Assembly (NCBI RefSeq): GCF_900496995.4
Contig: NC_044007.1
Span: 777,857-841,856, forward strand
Direction: 5' to 3'
DNA: 64,000 nucleotides
Source of the DNA: Aquila chrysaetos chrysaetos
Taxonomy: Eukaryota; Chordata; Aves; Accipitriformes; Accipitridae
Below, one piece after another: positions 1 to 13,200 of this stretch. Both the position numbers and the translations under genes were made by a program. A model generated the notes under the pieces. That model had not been told where the DNA came from and searched no databases. It saw only the letters and a program-made list of their open reading frames with translations. Positions within the stretch are counted from its first letter, which is position 1, and every line of letters starts with the position of its first letter.

Positions 1-1599
1 GGCAGCTTCCAGTATTGCTTGCTAGAAGCTTTAATCCCCATGGGTTTACCTGTAGGTGAGACTTGGAACCGCTGTGGGCAGCGTTTCTCCATGAGCCTGC
101 TCTGACAGTGTGCACTATAGCACTGCCCTTGTGCTGTCCTCTGCTTTTGCCTGTCCCAGCTGCCCTCCAAATTAATAAGGGAGGAAGCTTTGCATTAAAC
201 TGTCATTTGCCCACGTAGTTCTAGTCATGGTGAATGCATTCTTCCACTCAGCTTCTTTACTCACTAGGACACAGCTTGCATCAAACTTAGGCTGGACTCA
301 GTGGGTGGCAGGCTGAAAGTTGATGGGTAGCATTTTATTAGGGATCAGATGTGTAGTCTTATGTCTTTGATCACCACACAGTGCTCACAGATGCAACTGC
401 AAGTGTTGGGATGAAAAACTAGAAAGTTGTTTGTCCATATCAAACTGCCAAGAACTTCTCCCTTGACCATATTGAGATCTCAGCCACTTCTCAGATCTCG
501 GCCATTTCCCATTCTCCCTATGTTCTGGGGAAAACAGAGTATCGGAATTAAGGTCTTCCCTCTCAATGCCAGGACAGACTTTCTGTCCTTAAAGTATAAA
601 AGCAGTTTGGGCAAGACACAATTAGTTTCAGGGTCTTGGAAGGCAGCAGAGAGCTCTTTTAGCCAGAAGTCTGCTGTGGATTCACACGCCCAAGCTGATG
701 ATAGTGTGACATGCGCACATTAGCGTGAATTCTGTGTTAGCCATCACTTTTCAGAGCTGTAGTGTCATAGCTCTACATGGAGAAGGGACAAAACCTGTAG
801 AAGAAGCCCTCTTCCTTTAACATTACACAGTGAGTACAGAGAGAGCTGAAGGCTGCCCCGCCACAGCAGGGTCTACAGCCTGTTGGCAGTGCGATGGAAC
901 AGGCTTTGCTGCCTTTACACCTCGGAGACATGCAGAGTCAGGAGATGCCTGCTAACTCCTTCCTCTTGGCCTTGGAGGAGATGTTTGTCTGTAGCTTCAC
1001 CTATTTGTAGACCTCTCCAGGGCGCTGCAATCCATCTCACCGGTACCAGCTGTCCTTAAAAAGAGACAGATTTTATTGTACAGCTCATCAGAAGCTGAAA
1101 CTGGCCATTTAAGAGGTAATAAAAATGAAGAAAAAAAAGCGCTGCCGAGAGCATCTCTGAATTATTAAGGACTCTCACAGGCTGTGCAGAAGCAAGGAGA
1201 GGACACAGAAAACATTTGCCCCTGCCCCTGCAGAGACTGAGCTCCACGCTTCGTCTTTGAAAGCTTCTTAGAACTGTTTAAAAGAAAGGGCTTGTGCTTC
1301 CTCTTCTTTTGGTGCTCTCTTATTCGTGCAGTTTGCAAGCAACATGGTGCTTCTCTCATCTGTTTGCAGTTCCTTTAGAGGGCATTCCAGAAGGAAGGAA
1401 TCTGGCCAGTAAGGATTCCCAGCCATGCAGTAGTCCTGTATCCATCTCTTGGCTCCTAGCCTGTTTGCCACATGAATTTGTAAAAGAAGAGTTGCAGCAT
1501 ACTGTGGTCAACCCCACAGGCGCACAGTACTAGGCAGAGTGTAACCATTTAACAGAAAATCTGTCCCTGCCCCAGGGAATTGGAAGGCAAAGTGTAAAT

Positions 1600-1943
1600 A
1601 ATAAAAGGAATCCTTAAAGAGGGCCAATAAGAAAGATGGGGACAGACTTTTCAGCAGGGCCTGCAGCGATAGGACAAGGGGTAATGGTTTTAACCTAAAA
1701 GAGGGGATTTTCAGACTAGATCTAAGGAAGAAATTTGTTACGATGAGGGTGGTGAGACACTGGCGCAGGTTGCCCAGAGAGGTGGTCGATGCCCCATCCT
1801 GGAAAGTGTTCAAGGTCAGGCTGGACGGGGCTCTGAGCAACCTGATCTAGTTGAAGATGTCCCTGCCCATGGCAGGGGGGTCGGACTGGATGACCTTTGA
1901 AGGTCCCTTCCAACCCACACCATTCGATGATTCGATGATTCTA
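1600..1943 (+). mobile_element. CR1 LINE 3' fragment
   Basis: A 5'-truncated CR1 retrotransposon. It shows the typical 3' CR1 text: a block reading roughly 'GAGGGTGGTGAGACACTGG', then 'GGTTGCCCAGAGAGGTGG', the 'GGTCCCTTCCAACCC' block, and a terminal short repeat (ATTCGATG-like) ending near 1942. It lies in sense orientation in the HSF1 intron. Confidence 0.9.
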
Positions 1944-4900
1944 AACCATCCAGCAGTTGTACGTGCCCAGAGGGAAGTGGAATAACCAGAGCACGAATTG
2001 CACTGAGATACTGAACAGGCAGAAAGGATGACTTGCTAATTGAAGTGCTGGCAGTGAGCTGTTTTAAGTGGGCAGCGCACCGCTTGTCACGTCCCCAGGA
2101 GTGTGTCAGACCCTGCTTCAGAGTCTTCTCAGCGCCAAGGCACGCAGCCTCAACGTGTGCCCCATCCCGTGGTCAGAGCTCACCGCTCAGTGCTTGCTCC
2201 TCAGGCTTTGGAGCCAAACAAGCCACGTGTCCTGGTGCCTGCGCTGCGTGCACCGCACCAAGGACGTGACGCTGTGCAGTGCCCTTTCTCTGAGGCTTCT
2301 GTTAAATTCCCAGGAGTTTTCTCATTGTATTGAGATGTAGGTAATAAGGGAAGTGTTTACTGATGGTAGGTGACTTTACAGTATGTCAGGGGTGCCCAAA
2401 CGCCGCTCACTTGACCCAGGCACTGACAGCCTGCCAAGAAGTCTCAGCGATACCTGTTTTTCATCACACGAAGCATGTTTCAGTTGTTCTCAAATTTATT
2501 GGCGAAGAGCAGCCCTTAAGACTGCATGCAGTGCCTCTTTGTGAGCCACGCAGGCTGTTATTTAATCTACAAGACATCCTTTGTCCAGGGGAATTTCATT
2601 GGAACTGAGAGCTACCTTCGTGTGACCAACAGCATTTTAGCAGCAGGTGACAGTACCAAGATTCAGGCAATAAAAGGGAGCGTTTGCATGGAAACACTTG
2701 ACAGTGTTGCCCAAACATTATCCACCATCCACCTGGGGACCCTCGTGAGCCACTTTACAAGAGCCAAAGCCCACTGCATGCTGAAAAACATCGACACCTG
2801 CATTATTAACATAATGTATATATTACATAGAGCAGCGGGCCACTGTGGGTCTGAACAAAGCGTTGTGTGCCAGTGCCTGTGTTCTCCCAGAGCTACAGCG
2901 CCCTGATAGAGGTGACAGCCGCTGCGGTCCCCGTGTCAGTGCCACCCTACAGAAGCTAATATAAGCAGACCCGCAACAGAAGCAGTTTGTCTTGCTGAGA
3001 AACTTCTAACTGAGCTTGGCTGTGCTGTAACGAACCTGTGCTGTCTTCACTTGCTTTGGCAGGACTGTTTGTTTTCGTGTTTGTTTTTTGTTGTTAATAA
3101 GAATTCTGCCAGCCTGAAGCTGCTTGCCTGCTTCGAAAGCGCTGCAGTGCCGTGACTGCAGTGCATTCCACGCTGCTTAAAGTGCAGGAGCATGGTCGAT
3201 TAACTGTTCTTGCCTTTGAACATAACAAACATTTCATTCCTGAAAGTGCCTGATTGTGAGTCTTTTGAATCTAGTATCCTCTTCTGTTTGTATTTTTCAG
3301 TTTGACTCGCACTTCGCAGATGTCAGAGGTCACTCGTCTTTGCCCCAGTTCTTCCTCTTCCTCACTTCATTGCAGATCACAGCAAGGGTTAGCATTTCAA
3401 TAGCCGCTGTCCCCAAGCATTGCAATTCTGGGCAAGAGAGCAGGGGAACACTGCACTAAGCAGGGAGCTGTCAGTGCACTGAAGTCAGCTTTCTGAACGT
3501 TATAGGTAGTATATCAGCAAGGAAAAAGCTCACTCTAAAAATTGGCACCGAGTGGCAGACTTCTTGGCCAACTCAACACAGCGACTAAAAAATATTGAGT
3601 GGCCAGCAGAGGCTAAACTGCTTCTCATCCTTTTAGGTGGTCTTGGCAGGGAAGGGAGGGAAGTCTGCTCTGCTGTTGTCCATGCTGTACCTGGTTTTGA
3701 TGAATGGAAACTTCAGCCCTGAGAGCTGCTGGTTTGCTATCTCTTGCCAGCACAAAATTCGCACACTTCAGTAACAAAGCGTTGCATTGGAAAGCGATGG
3801 GAGCTCGGGGCTGAAATGACTTTTCTGGCGCATTTTCCGTTTTTGTGATAATGACAGAACAATGAAACTTCCCACTGCAAACCTGACTGCACACCAAGAT
3901 ACTGTTCTAATACAGCTTTTCCACAATAAAAAACATCCTAGGTCAGGACAAAATCTATTTAGGCCAGTATCGTGTCTCCCACAGAAGCCTAGGAAAAACT
4001 GCCTGAAGTATTGCCCTTAGATACTTTAAGCTAATGTACAGAATAATGCAAAAGACCAATGTTGTATGTCTTGAGCTAAAACACATATCTAAATCGGTGT
4101 CTCGCCTCCGCCTCAAGGGCTGTGTCAGAGGTGGTCATTGCAGGAATCATTGCTTACAGCTCTGGTTGTTGTTTGCAGGCTGGTGGGATCTGGACCCTGC
4201 TGTCTTACACCCCGAGCCCATTTCCCAGGTACAAACAGACAGCAACACGATGGCCTGGAGAGAGCGCAGGGTCCAGAGGACTGCTTTTTTCCCTGTATAA
4301 ATGTGATAGTCATTGCAAAGCTGCTCTGTCTTCTTGCTTTTAGAAAACAGAACATTTGAAAAGGAAAGCAATACAGGGAAGAAAAACAGCTCAGTGCATC
4401 GTCGGTGCTTCAGATTCGGAGGACTGGGGGTTGCTTGTCACCTAGAAGTGTCTAGTGCCCAGTCAGTTGTTTCTGGGAAATAGCCAGCAGCCTGTGCTTG
4501 GTAGAGTTAAGGATCAGAAGGGATGGGCAGCTCTCCTAGGGAAGGGAGCCAGGCTGGTGACGCTGCGAGCTGCTCCCTGCGAAAGAACTGACTGTGCCTG
4601 ATGGAGATCTGAGAACCGTGCTCAGGAGCTCCACGGGAGCTCCAGGTCCTTCCCGGGAAGGACAATCTCCTCGTGGCCGTGGATCCACGCTGGTGCTGGG
4701 CACTGGCTGGGCTTGCAGACAGCTGCATTGCCGTAACACACGTGCAGGGGCAGCAGCAGGCAGCGCTGGAGGCATCGCAAGGGACTGGCAGATGGGAGTT
4801 CTCTCAGTCAGCATCCATATCAAAATGTGCCTTTTCCCCAATAAAAAGCTGCTGCTCCTGACTGCCAGCTCAACTGGTTCCCAGCGGAGGGAGAGGCAGG

Positions 4901-5194
4901 TCGCCTGCTTTCTGCTGCCTCCATCAGTCATAACAAGGATCGCACGGTCAGGACTTCCCTGGCAGTGGGTTTGGCACAGCGTGCCCTGGCTCGCTCACCC
5001 GGTGTCCAGGGCCACCGTGGCATCGACATTAAACACAGCTTTCTGCTGGGGAAGAGAGGCAGACCCACGGAGAGCAGATCTGTTGAGTAAGAAGGTGCTA
5101 TTTTTACATAGCTACTTCTCAGACTGTAAAACAGCCCACACAGAGCGAGACCACACCGCACAGGCTGACTTTCATCACTTCATCAGATGGAAAC

Positions 5195-5350
5195 TCAGAC
5201 GGCGAGGGTCTCGCGAGAGCCCGTGCTCTGCGGGGCTGCCCCGGGAGCCGAGGAAGCGGCGCTGGAGCGAGGCGCGCTGCGTAGCCGGCGTTTGTTATTC
5301 TTGCGAGGTGGTTGGCAGCCGGAAAGCGGAGCGAGAGCCGGGGAGCTTGC
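5195..5350. promoter_or_regulatory. CpG-rich patch with TCTCGCGAGA palindrome
   Basis: A short CpG-dense patch inside an otherwise ordinary intron. It contains the palindrome TCTCGCGAGA at 5209-5218, a motif known from CpG-island promoters of vertebrates. It could be an internal or alternative promoter, or a regulatory element. No first exon can be assigned to it from sequence alone. Confidence 0.4.
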
Positions 5351-8300
5351 CGCGAAGATGGGATGAGTGTGGGGATGGATGGTTGGTGTGACAGGGAAAG
5401 CAGAGCCAGGGCGTACACTTAGGGCAGGGTTATTCTTTACCTCCAAAATCTTTCCAGTCCCCCTTTCCCTGCACGTCCGCATACCTGGGGACAAGCAAAG
5501 CTCTTCTGTGTCAGCGTCACCAATCCTATATCATCAGTCCTGTGTCCGTCGCGTTTTCCAGGGGTTCTGCTCTTAGTTTGCAGGGCCTGATGTAGGTTAC
5601 ATGGGACACAGCGATTCAGCGGGACCCTCGTGTCGGAGCTCCCTGTGTCTTCCGTGGGCTGCAAGCGTCGGACAGGCCTTTTGCTGGAGTATCGGCTTTG
5701 AAGAGAAGGTGTTGATCTTTCAGCACTGGAGATAGTCTCCTCGCCTTCAGAGCATGGCCTGTCCTGGGGGAACGGAGCGCTTCTGGCCTCCTTCCTCAGC
5801 ACGCTTGGCTCGGGCTGCTCCTTTGGGGCTTTCGGGCTTTAGGGGCAGGGGCACAGACCTTACGGAGCCCTCGGCCCCTCCATCTCCGTGCCTTGTGCAG
5901 CAACCTCTTCTCTCTCCTGGAGACACTGGTTCCTCTTGCTTCAACCCACAACGCACTTGGAAAGTTATGGAAGACTGTATTTCTCCAGAGAATCACACTC
6001 TGCCTTTCTTCCCTGCTCGGTGAGCAGTTTTTGATGGCAAACCTAGCCTGGTGTCGGATGTGGCTCAGCACAGCAGAGCAGGACCTGCGGGGAGAGTTAC
6101 CGGCCAGCAGTGCTGGGAACCAAACAGCAACTACCCATTTCCAGTTCAACATCGACAACGGTGGTTCAGGGGCCCCTTGTCTCCTGCAAAGAAACGGGGA
6201 GACTCGCTTCGAAGGCCTGGAGTTTGTTAGTAGTCCAATCCCAGTGTCACTCTTTGCGTGATCTGGATCATACCCCTGCTTGGACTCCATCCCCTCAGGG
6301 CTGGAAGGACCAGCTTGTCACAGTCGGGTTTTCTAATGACACCTTGGCCGGGACTGGTCCATTCCACGCTGCTGGACGTTCCCAGTTGTGGGATTGCTGA
6401 AATCCATCAGAGCATTTCGGGTGCTGTGCAGTGAAGCTTCGGAAGTCATTTAAAAGCACAAACTTGGATAAGTAATTTATTTGCAGTATGTTCAGGGATC
6501 TTAGCTCTAAAAAAGAGTTGCAGATCCCTGCAGCTCCCGCTTGCATGCGCGGGAGAGGTAAGGCAGGAATGTGTTCATGGGCTGCGTCTGCAGCCAGCTT
6601 TCCTGTGGCCCCAAGCACAGTATTCCCAGAATGAGGATATTTGTTGTTCTGGCAGGATGCTCGTTTCTGCTGCTAGGCTTTCTGAGCTGTGACGTGACCT
6701 TGCGGCCTCTTTCCATTTTCTGCAGCAATGACAAAATAGACTTGATTTTGTAATCCTCGTGGTGCTGCTGTAGGATGAGAGAGAATGTAAAAGCTCTGGA
6801 GTGGCGAGCCGGGGAGGTTCACGCCAGGTGCCGGTGAGGGACCTGGAACTGCCCGTGCTGTGGCTGAGTCCGTACCCCCGCAGTCGGGTGTTTGCAGCAC
6901 CGCGCGGGCTCGGGGATGATCGGTGTCCCAAAGGGATCATCGCAGAAATGCTCCTCTGCGGGATGCTGGTGGCAGCGGTAGCTGGGGGGGGACGACACAC
7001 TCCACAGCAGCTGCAGACCCTCCAAGAAGAGAAGTAGCTTCCTGGCGTTTTTCTAATTCCTGTGGGACTGAAAACTGCAGCGTTGCTGTTTGCCTCGTGC
7101 TTGTGCACGTCTGCCCGTGCCTCTCTGACATCTTCCTCTTCAGCTGCCAGTGTTGGGTCTCCCTGTGCAGGACCTACGCTGCCGGTCCCTCGTGGGCACC
7201 TTCAGTAGCCAAAAAGAGCCCTTCTAGGACAGAGAACATGCTGGATTGAACATGGGGCCACGCCAGAACTGATGACTGTGCAATAAACTGAACCTGCTGC
7301 TGCTAACCTTGCCAAATTTGGGGGCTTTTCAGCAGGGCCACGGGTCAAACCCCGGGCCACTAACAAACGTGACTCTTCTTCCCAAGAGTGCTCATGAGAG
7401 AGCCTTGCAGGCTTTTTGGTAGCACCACGAAGTTGAGGTCATCCACTTTTCTTCTCTTACTCTGAAGCATCGTGGACACAAGTGCCTCAAGCACCATGGA
7501 ACTGGAGAATAAGAGAATGTGAGGCCAGTTCCCCACTTCACCATCACCTCTGCAGCCCTTGCTGTCCTTCTGCTATCCGGCTGAGCGTTCTCTGGAGCTC
7601 AGTCTCGCAGCCCTAGGTCTAGGTCAGTTAAAAGCGATCTTGGCCGGGATTGCTCATGCTCTGCCACCCACCTTGGTCTGCAGCATTATCCCAGGGCTCT
7701 GCAGGAGGGAATGAGCCGTGTCCTCGGACCTGGCCTGGTTTGTCTTACGGCCTGGCTTGCGGGGCTGGCACTTCATTGCCGTCCATCCCAGCGCAGCGTC
7801 CAGTTTGCAGGTGGCTATGGAGGGCGCCCGGCTTTGACAAGATACCAGCTTTCAGTGGCAAAGATAGCTGAGATGAATTACGCTGTTAGTCCTCATCCTG
7901 GAATTGCTGTCTGCCAGCAAGTGAGCTGGGATTTACGTGGGGGCTTGGTGCTTTTTCCCCCGTGCCCCGCCATGCAGATGTACGCTCTCTGGTGCTGCCG
8001 GGAGCCGTGCAGGGACGTGCGCAGGTCAGGATGCAGTGGGAAGGTGTGTTTCCCCAGGTACACAGGAGCAGCTTTAGTTCTCTCCATTGCTACTAGAAAC
8101 TCCATCTCCTGATGAACAAATAGAAGTTTTCCCCATTGCCAGTCCAGATGCAAAGGTTTTTTCTGGCCAGCAGCGGTCCCTTTGAAACTTTTCCCCCAAA
8201 GCAAGTTGTTGCAGGGAAGAAGGTTTGTTGCCCTGCCTTTGTCAGGTGTCCGCAGCCAGGAGGTGCCAAGCAGAGGCGGTCCTTGCGTTTGGACTGAAAC

Positions 8301-8741
8301 AAGGGTCCAAAGCTGCTTACTGTAAAGGTGCAGCTGCACCGAGCTCCCTGCCAGCCCACGGTGGTTGGTGGTTACCAAGACCCTAACCACAGAGCCCTAA
8401 ATGGCTTGCAGAAATCCTGGGGTTCGTAAGAAATTCACTGTTTTCTCCCTCGTCCGGGTTGCGCTCGCCCTCGGACCTCTGGGGAGGAAGAGTCTCCAGG
8501 CTCAGGCCAGAGGACTAGGTGGAGAGGGGGAGAGAGCATCGCTGCAGCCTCGCACCGCAACACCTGAGCTCGCTGGCAGCTGGAGCTGGCATCTGTGCAG
8601 AGCCAGGAATCCCAGCCCCGCTCTCCTGCGCGGGTTGTAGGATGGTTGCAGTCCTTGGGTGGATAAAGTCCCCTTAGTAGCCCAGAACCTGGGAGAGGCT
8701 TCTCGGCATTGATCGCCTGCGCTCCTCTTTCTTTTGCCCAG

Positions 8742-11700
8742 GAATGAACTCAACGACCATCTGGACACCATCGATTCCAACCTGGATAACCTTCAGACGA
8801 TGCTGACCACACACGGCTTCAGCGTAGACACAAGCGCACTATTAGATGTGAGTATCTCCTCCCTCCTGCCTGTCCTTCCAGGAGCCGGGCCCCAGCTGCG
8901 TCTCGCAGTACCATGTGCGTGTGGCTTGCAGTGGCAGATGGACCACGGTAGCTTCAACCATGAATTTCCACAGCACGCCTGGGTTTGCTTTCTTTCCCTA
9001 CACTAATCATTCTTTCCTTTGGCAGCTGTTTAGCCCTTCAATGACGGTTACAGACATGAACCTTCCCGACCTGGACAGCAGCCTTGCCAGTGTGAGTAGC
9101 TGTTAAAAATCCCTCCATGCACACACAGCTGCCAGAATGAAGTGTGTCCTGCTGTTCTGCAGCAGCCTCTCCGTGTGATTAAAGGAAGGCTCTGACAGGC
9201 TCTGAAGAGTGTCCAGGCCAGCCCCAGCCCGGAGGGAGGGGATGTGGGAGAGAGGAGGAACGCGGAGCCCTGCGCGGGCTGGGGGAGCCACCGAGGGGAA
9301 ATAATTCAATTAGCACTGCGGCTTTCTCTGAGCAGCTCACACAGAGAGCGGGGCTACTTCATCACTCATACTCGGTTAATTAGGTGCTGAGACTTCCATC
9401 TCTCACGTGAGCTCTGCCCCCTGAACGGGGAAGTGCACTGAAGCCTATAGAGCTGCATGTGGTTTCCATAAACCCGTCCTTCTGACTTTCCTAAATTGTC
9501 AGGAGGTTTTCTCAAGGCAAACTCTATCATGTGCTGTGTTATTTATTTTGTTTACTTGTGTATCATCAGCGCTGAACACCGTGCATGGCACTAATACAGA
9601 CTCTCCTTGCAAGAGCCAGTGTTGCCTGATAAAATGATTTTTTCATCAGATAGGGGTGTTTAGTCAAACACAGCATTTCGTGGCTGCGTTGAGAAGGCGC
9701 TTGGAGCAGCAGGGTGGAAGTTACGGTCAAAACCGGCGAGTCCCAGACCCTCAGAGTAGCCAGTAGCCTGATGACCGGAGTGCTCCCGGGCTGGGGCAGA
9801 GCCAGGTCCTTCTCCCTGCCGGGGTTCAGAGAGCGCCTGCAGCCCCGGTGTTCTGCCAGCTGCGCGCACGCTCCGGCTCCAGGGCTGCGGCGCCGGCCTC
9901 GCTCTGCCCTGGGACGTGTATCGGTGTTTGCCCAAAATGGAACAACTCCGCGAGAAGAACTGAGAGGGAGACCAAGATAAACAACAGCTTGGGTGTTGCC
10001 GTGAGTGCAGGAGAGGGAGTCTGGTCCACATCAGAGCAAGCAGGGGGTCTCCTGCTCCAGTTGATACAGTGAGCAAGAGACCCTCAGCTGGTCTCTAGCA
10101 CCTTCTCTCCCCCTCGCTTCTTTTTTTTTTTTTTTTTTTAATCAGAAAAAGCACAAAGGGATCTTGTGTTTTCTCCCCCCAGTGCAGAACAGGAAACATC
10201 TTGAAAGTTTCTGCAAAACAGGAAAGCCCAAATTTAGGCTCTTTGCCGGGGACCTTGCGGGCCCACAGGTGATGCAACGTATGCTCCTGGGATGGCTGTG
10301 AAGACAGTGTTAATGCCAGTGTTACGGAGCAGGGGGAGCACGGACAGCACCCTGTCCCTCTCCAAAGTACATCTTTAGAGACCTTGTGGCTTTTCCCTAA
10401 GCAAAACAATTCCCACAAGCTCTTCTGGGGTACACCTTACCCCGCCTGGGATGCAGGGTAGAATACAGAAAAGGAGTTCCCGGTTAATAATTCTGCAGCA
10501 TCTCTGGTGCCTGTCTCTCGCTAGACGTTTCTCTACCTTTTTGCTTCTTTCTGCTGCCCAGCGGTGTGATGCAGACACCCGATGGCTAGCCAAGTCCTTT
10601 GGATATTTGCAAGGAAAAAGGGCTGTAGGGGAAGTGCAGAGGTGCAGAGCACGGTTTTACACGTGTGCAGACAGATACCTGCCCCGTAAGTTGTTTAATC
10701 AAGTTTCCAACTGACTCGAGGCTCTGCTGCAGCAGCTGGGGCTGGGGCTGGCTGGGCCGGTAAAGCAGGACAAAGGATTAGTGGGATTTGGGAGAAGAAC
10801 ATGAGCAGTGAAGATTCAGTAATTCAGAAATGAATTACTTTGCGTCGTTGAGCTGAGAGTTACACCATAGAAAATCTGGAAGCAGGATTTACCAAAAGAG
10901 TCTTAACTGGTGTCCTTTGAAATTCACAGCTTAGCTCTTCAGCTCAAGCAGTGGTTGGATCGAGGTCACTTGCGTATTATTTATCTCCTGTGTAATGTCG
11001 GGAGGGATGTCTTGTTGGGCTTTGTCTTCACCCAGCCTTCACACTACAAAAACCCCTGTGCTGGCTGTAGGTTGAGCTGCGGGGTTCCTAAATTGTGGCC
11101 AGACGCTCCGTGAAGACCTGTGTGCTCACAAGCGGTCTGCTTTTACTTAGTGCCGGTTGCTAACCGGTAACAAAAAACGCTGGGTACGCATTGAAATACT
11201 TGCTAAGGTGACTTTTCCGTGGCAGCAGTTGCTGTAATAAGTAGCCACGGGATTATTCACTGACTGTAAATCCAGAGAGGGAAAGTGATCCCGCAGGAGA
11301 GTCTCTGCTCAGGCATTGTCCTCCCCGTGGCACCGGTGGAGAATCCTGCTCGGCGATCTGGGATTAGCAGGCTCAGCGCCGTATTCCCTGGATGACGTTA
11401 GCTCTGAGGGTGGCGGGGCTTCCCCCCTGACTTTGCGGTGAGCGGAGCTTCTCGGGTGGGCAGAGCTGTTTCTCCCGCTTCCAGAGTTTTTCTCCCTATA
11501 ACACTGACGTCTCAGCCTTTCCAACCCAGTCATGCCTGTGGGACAGGGGTGTGAAACGGGATCGTGTCCTCAGCCACAGCCCCGGTCGCTCTGGCAGCTT
11601 GCCGCGACCGGCAGCTCTCAGGTGCTTTAGTAGCAATAAGACTTCCAATAAATAAAAATAAATTAAAAAACCAAAATGACTCATTACAAACGTGTCCTGA

Positions 11701-13200
11701 AGGCTTTCCCCGGGATTTTAGATCCCGGGATGCAGAAAGGCTTCATGCTGTGATCAAAGGGAGCGTTGCAGAGCAGGACCTTTGCGTATAGAAGAGAGGA
11801 TCTGCGAAACCAGGGTCGTGTACTGCCCGAACCGGTCACGTTGGCGACCTGGGAGCTGGAGCGCTCCGCACAGGCTGCGTCTGGATCTGCGCGGGGTCAC
11901 CGACAACCTTGTAAACCTCTGAGGATGTCTCTCGCTGCCTTAGTGGGGCTTCGGGGCTGTAAATCACGGCTTGCTTTGTGCAGTGCGTGTGTCGGGTCAG
12001 TCCTGAGGTGGGCGCAGAGAGGACCCCTGCACGTCTGACCCGTGCAATGCGCTTACTGACCCGGTCTTTCTCCCTGCAGATTCAGGATCTCCTTTCATCC
12101 CAGGAACAGCAGAAACCTACTGAGACAGAGGCCAGCACAGCAGACACAGGTACCGGGCGGCCGTCTTGGTGTTCAGTGACTCGGTAGCGTGAGAATTGAG
12201 GCTGTGGCAAAATCATTTCTCCTCCCAAAAAGCGTATTTGGCTGAGAGAGATGAGGCTGTTGAGCCTGGAAAAGAGAAAGCACAGAGGGGGATCTTGGCT
12301 ATACATATAAATCCCTGGTGGGAGGGAATGAAGCAGAGGGAGCCAGGCTTTCCTCAGCGGTGCCCAGGGACAGGGCAAGAGGCCATGGCACAGATGGGAG
12401 CACGTGAAATTCCATCAGAACAGAAGGAGACACCTTTTTTTGCTGTGAGGGTGGTCAAATGCTGGCACAGACTGCCCGGAGAGGCTGGGGAGATGTTCAG
12501 ACCCGGTCCTGGGCAGCCTGCTCCAGCTGACCCTGCCTGAGCAGGGGGTCGGAGCAGACACGCTCGAGGTCCCTGCCGACCCCGGGATTTCTGCCTGCGT
12601 GGAATCGCGTGGGCCGTCACGGTGCTGCTCTTCCTTCACGGCAGCAACCCCAGCACCCAGCTGCGGGCTCTGCATCTCGCAGCCTGGTCAGGGCCCTCTC
12701 CCTGAGTCAGTGCGTCCACGGAGGCACAGAAAAGCCCCCGGTCCCTCACTTCGTGTCCCAGAGAGCGGGCTGGAACCCCGCTAAGGTCAAATTCTCGTTC
12801 CTTGCCGATGTGCACGAGTTCCGGTGTCTCACCGCTTGAGCGGCGAGGAGCGCTTCTTGAAAGTAGCGAGGAAGCAGTTGACGTTGGCGGTTTCAAGAGC
12901 GACACCTTGTCGCTCTCGTTCCTCTGCCCGGCGTTCGGTTCACTGGCCCTCCTCCCGAAAGGGGCTACCCTCATGCAAACTCTTCTCTTTGCAGGAAAGC
13001 AGCTGGTGCACTACACAGCCCAGCCCCTCTTCCTGGTGGACTCGAGCGCCGTCGACATGGGGAGCGGAGACCTGCCGATATTCTTTGAGCTGGGGGAAGG
13101 GCCGTATTTCACGGACGGAGACGAGTACTCAGAAGATCCCACCATCTCCCTCTTGTCAGGGACTGAGCAGTCCAAACCCAAGGACCCTGCGATATCCTAA
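8742..13200 (+). CDS. HSF1: HSF1, last four coding exons (heat shock transcription factor 1, C-terminal part)
   Basis: HSF1 is the main heat-shock transcription factor; it trimerises and binds heat-shock elements in the nucleus. Coding exons here are 8742-8847, 9026-9091, 12080-12149 and 12995-13200, with stop TAA at 13198-13200. All borders are GT-AG and the phases match (the first exon begins with the last base of a Lys codon). They encode the last 148 residues. The first exon carries the HR-C leucine-zipper region ([21 protein letters not shown]), which masks trimerisation in the resting protein. The rest is the C-terminal activation domain, with [44 protein letters not shown] and [14 protein letters not shown]. 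The end ([16 protein letters not shown]) closely matches vertebrate HSF1. The DNA-binding and coiled-coil exons are outside the window. Confidence 0.97.
9026..9091 (+). CDS. HSF1: HSF1 66-bp cassette exon (alpha/beta isoform exon)
   Basis: This exon is exactly 66 bp, starts and ends on codon borders, and encodes 22 residues from LFSPSMTV to DSSLAS. It therefore can be skipped without changing frame. In mammals the exon of this size and position is the one included in HSF1-alpha and skipped in HSF1-beta. The skipping here is inferred from that known case. Confidence 0.8.
10122..10140 (+). repeat. poly-T tract
   Basis: A run of about 18 T in an HSF1 intron. It is not joined to a recognisable element body. 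Confidence 0.8.
12235..12600 (+). mobile_element. CR1 LINE 3' fragment, diverged
   Basis: A degenerate CR1 3' end in the HSF1 intron just after the 12080-12149 exon. It contains 'GAGGCTGTTGAGCCTGGAAA', a 'GAGGGTGGTCAAATGCTGGC' block, 'GGGCAGCCTGCTCC' and the gene-distal 'GAGGTCCCTGCCGACCCC' block. It is more diverged than the copies at 33.4 and 50.8 kb, so it is probably older. Confidence 0.75.

Larger units (their letters stand above)
1..8741 (+). other. HSF1: HSF1 intron (5' part of gene lies outside the window)
   Basis: This stretch lies upstream of the first HSF1 exon in the window and reads as intron. I looked for peptides of the HSF1 DNA-binding domain, the trimerisation coiled coils and the regulatory domain and found none. 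The exon at 8742 starts inside a codon, so an upstream exon must exist, presumably before position 1. The interval holds a CR1 fragment near 1.6-1.94 kb and a CpG-rich patch near 5.2-5.35 kb. The many short open frames look like chance. An unrecognised exon cannot be excluded. Confidence 0.6.

Noticed and set aside
2033-2340. Three overlapping open frames near 2.1-2.3 kb as an HSF1 exon
   Set aside because: None of the peptides resembles HSF1 and frames overlap; a CAG before 2100 is not enough for an exon call.
4594-5391. 265-codon open frame in the HSF1 intron
   Set aside because: No known domain, runs through the CpG patch, and overlaps long frames on the other strand.
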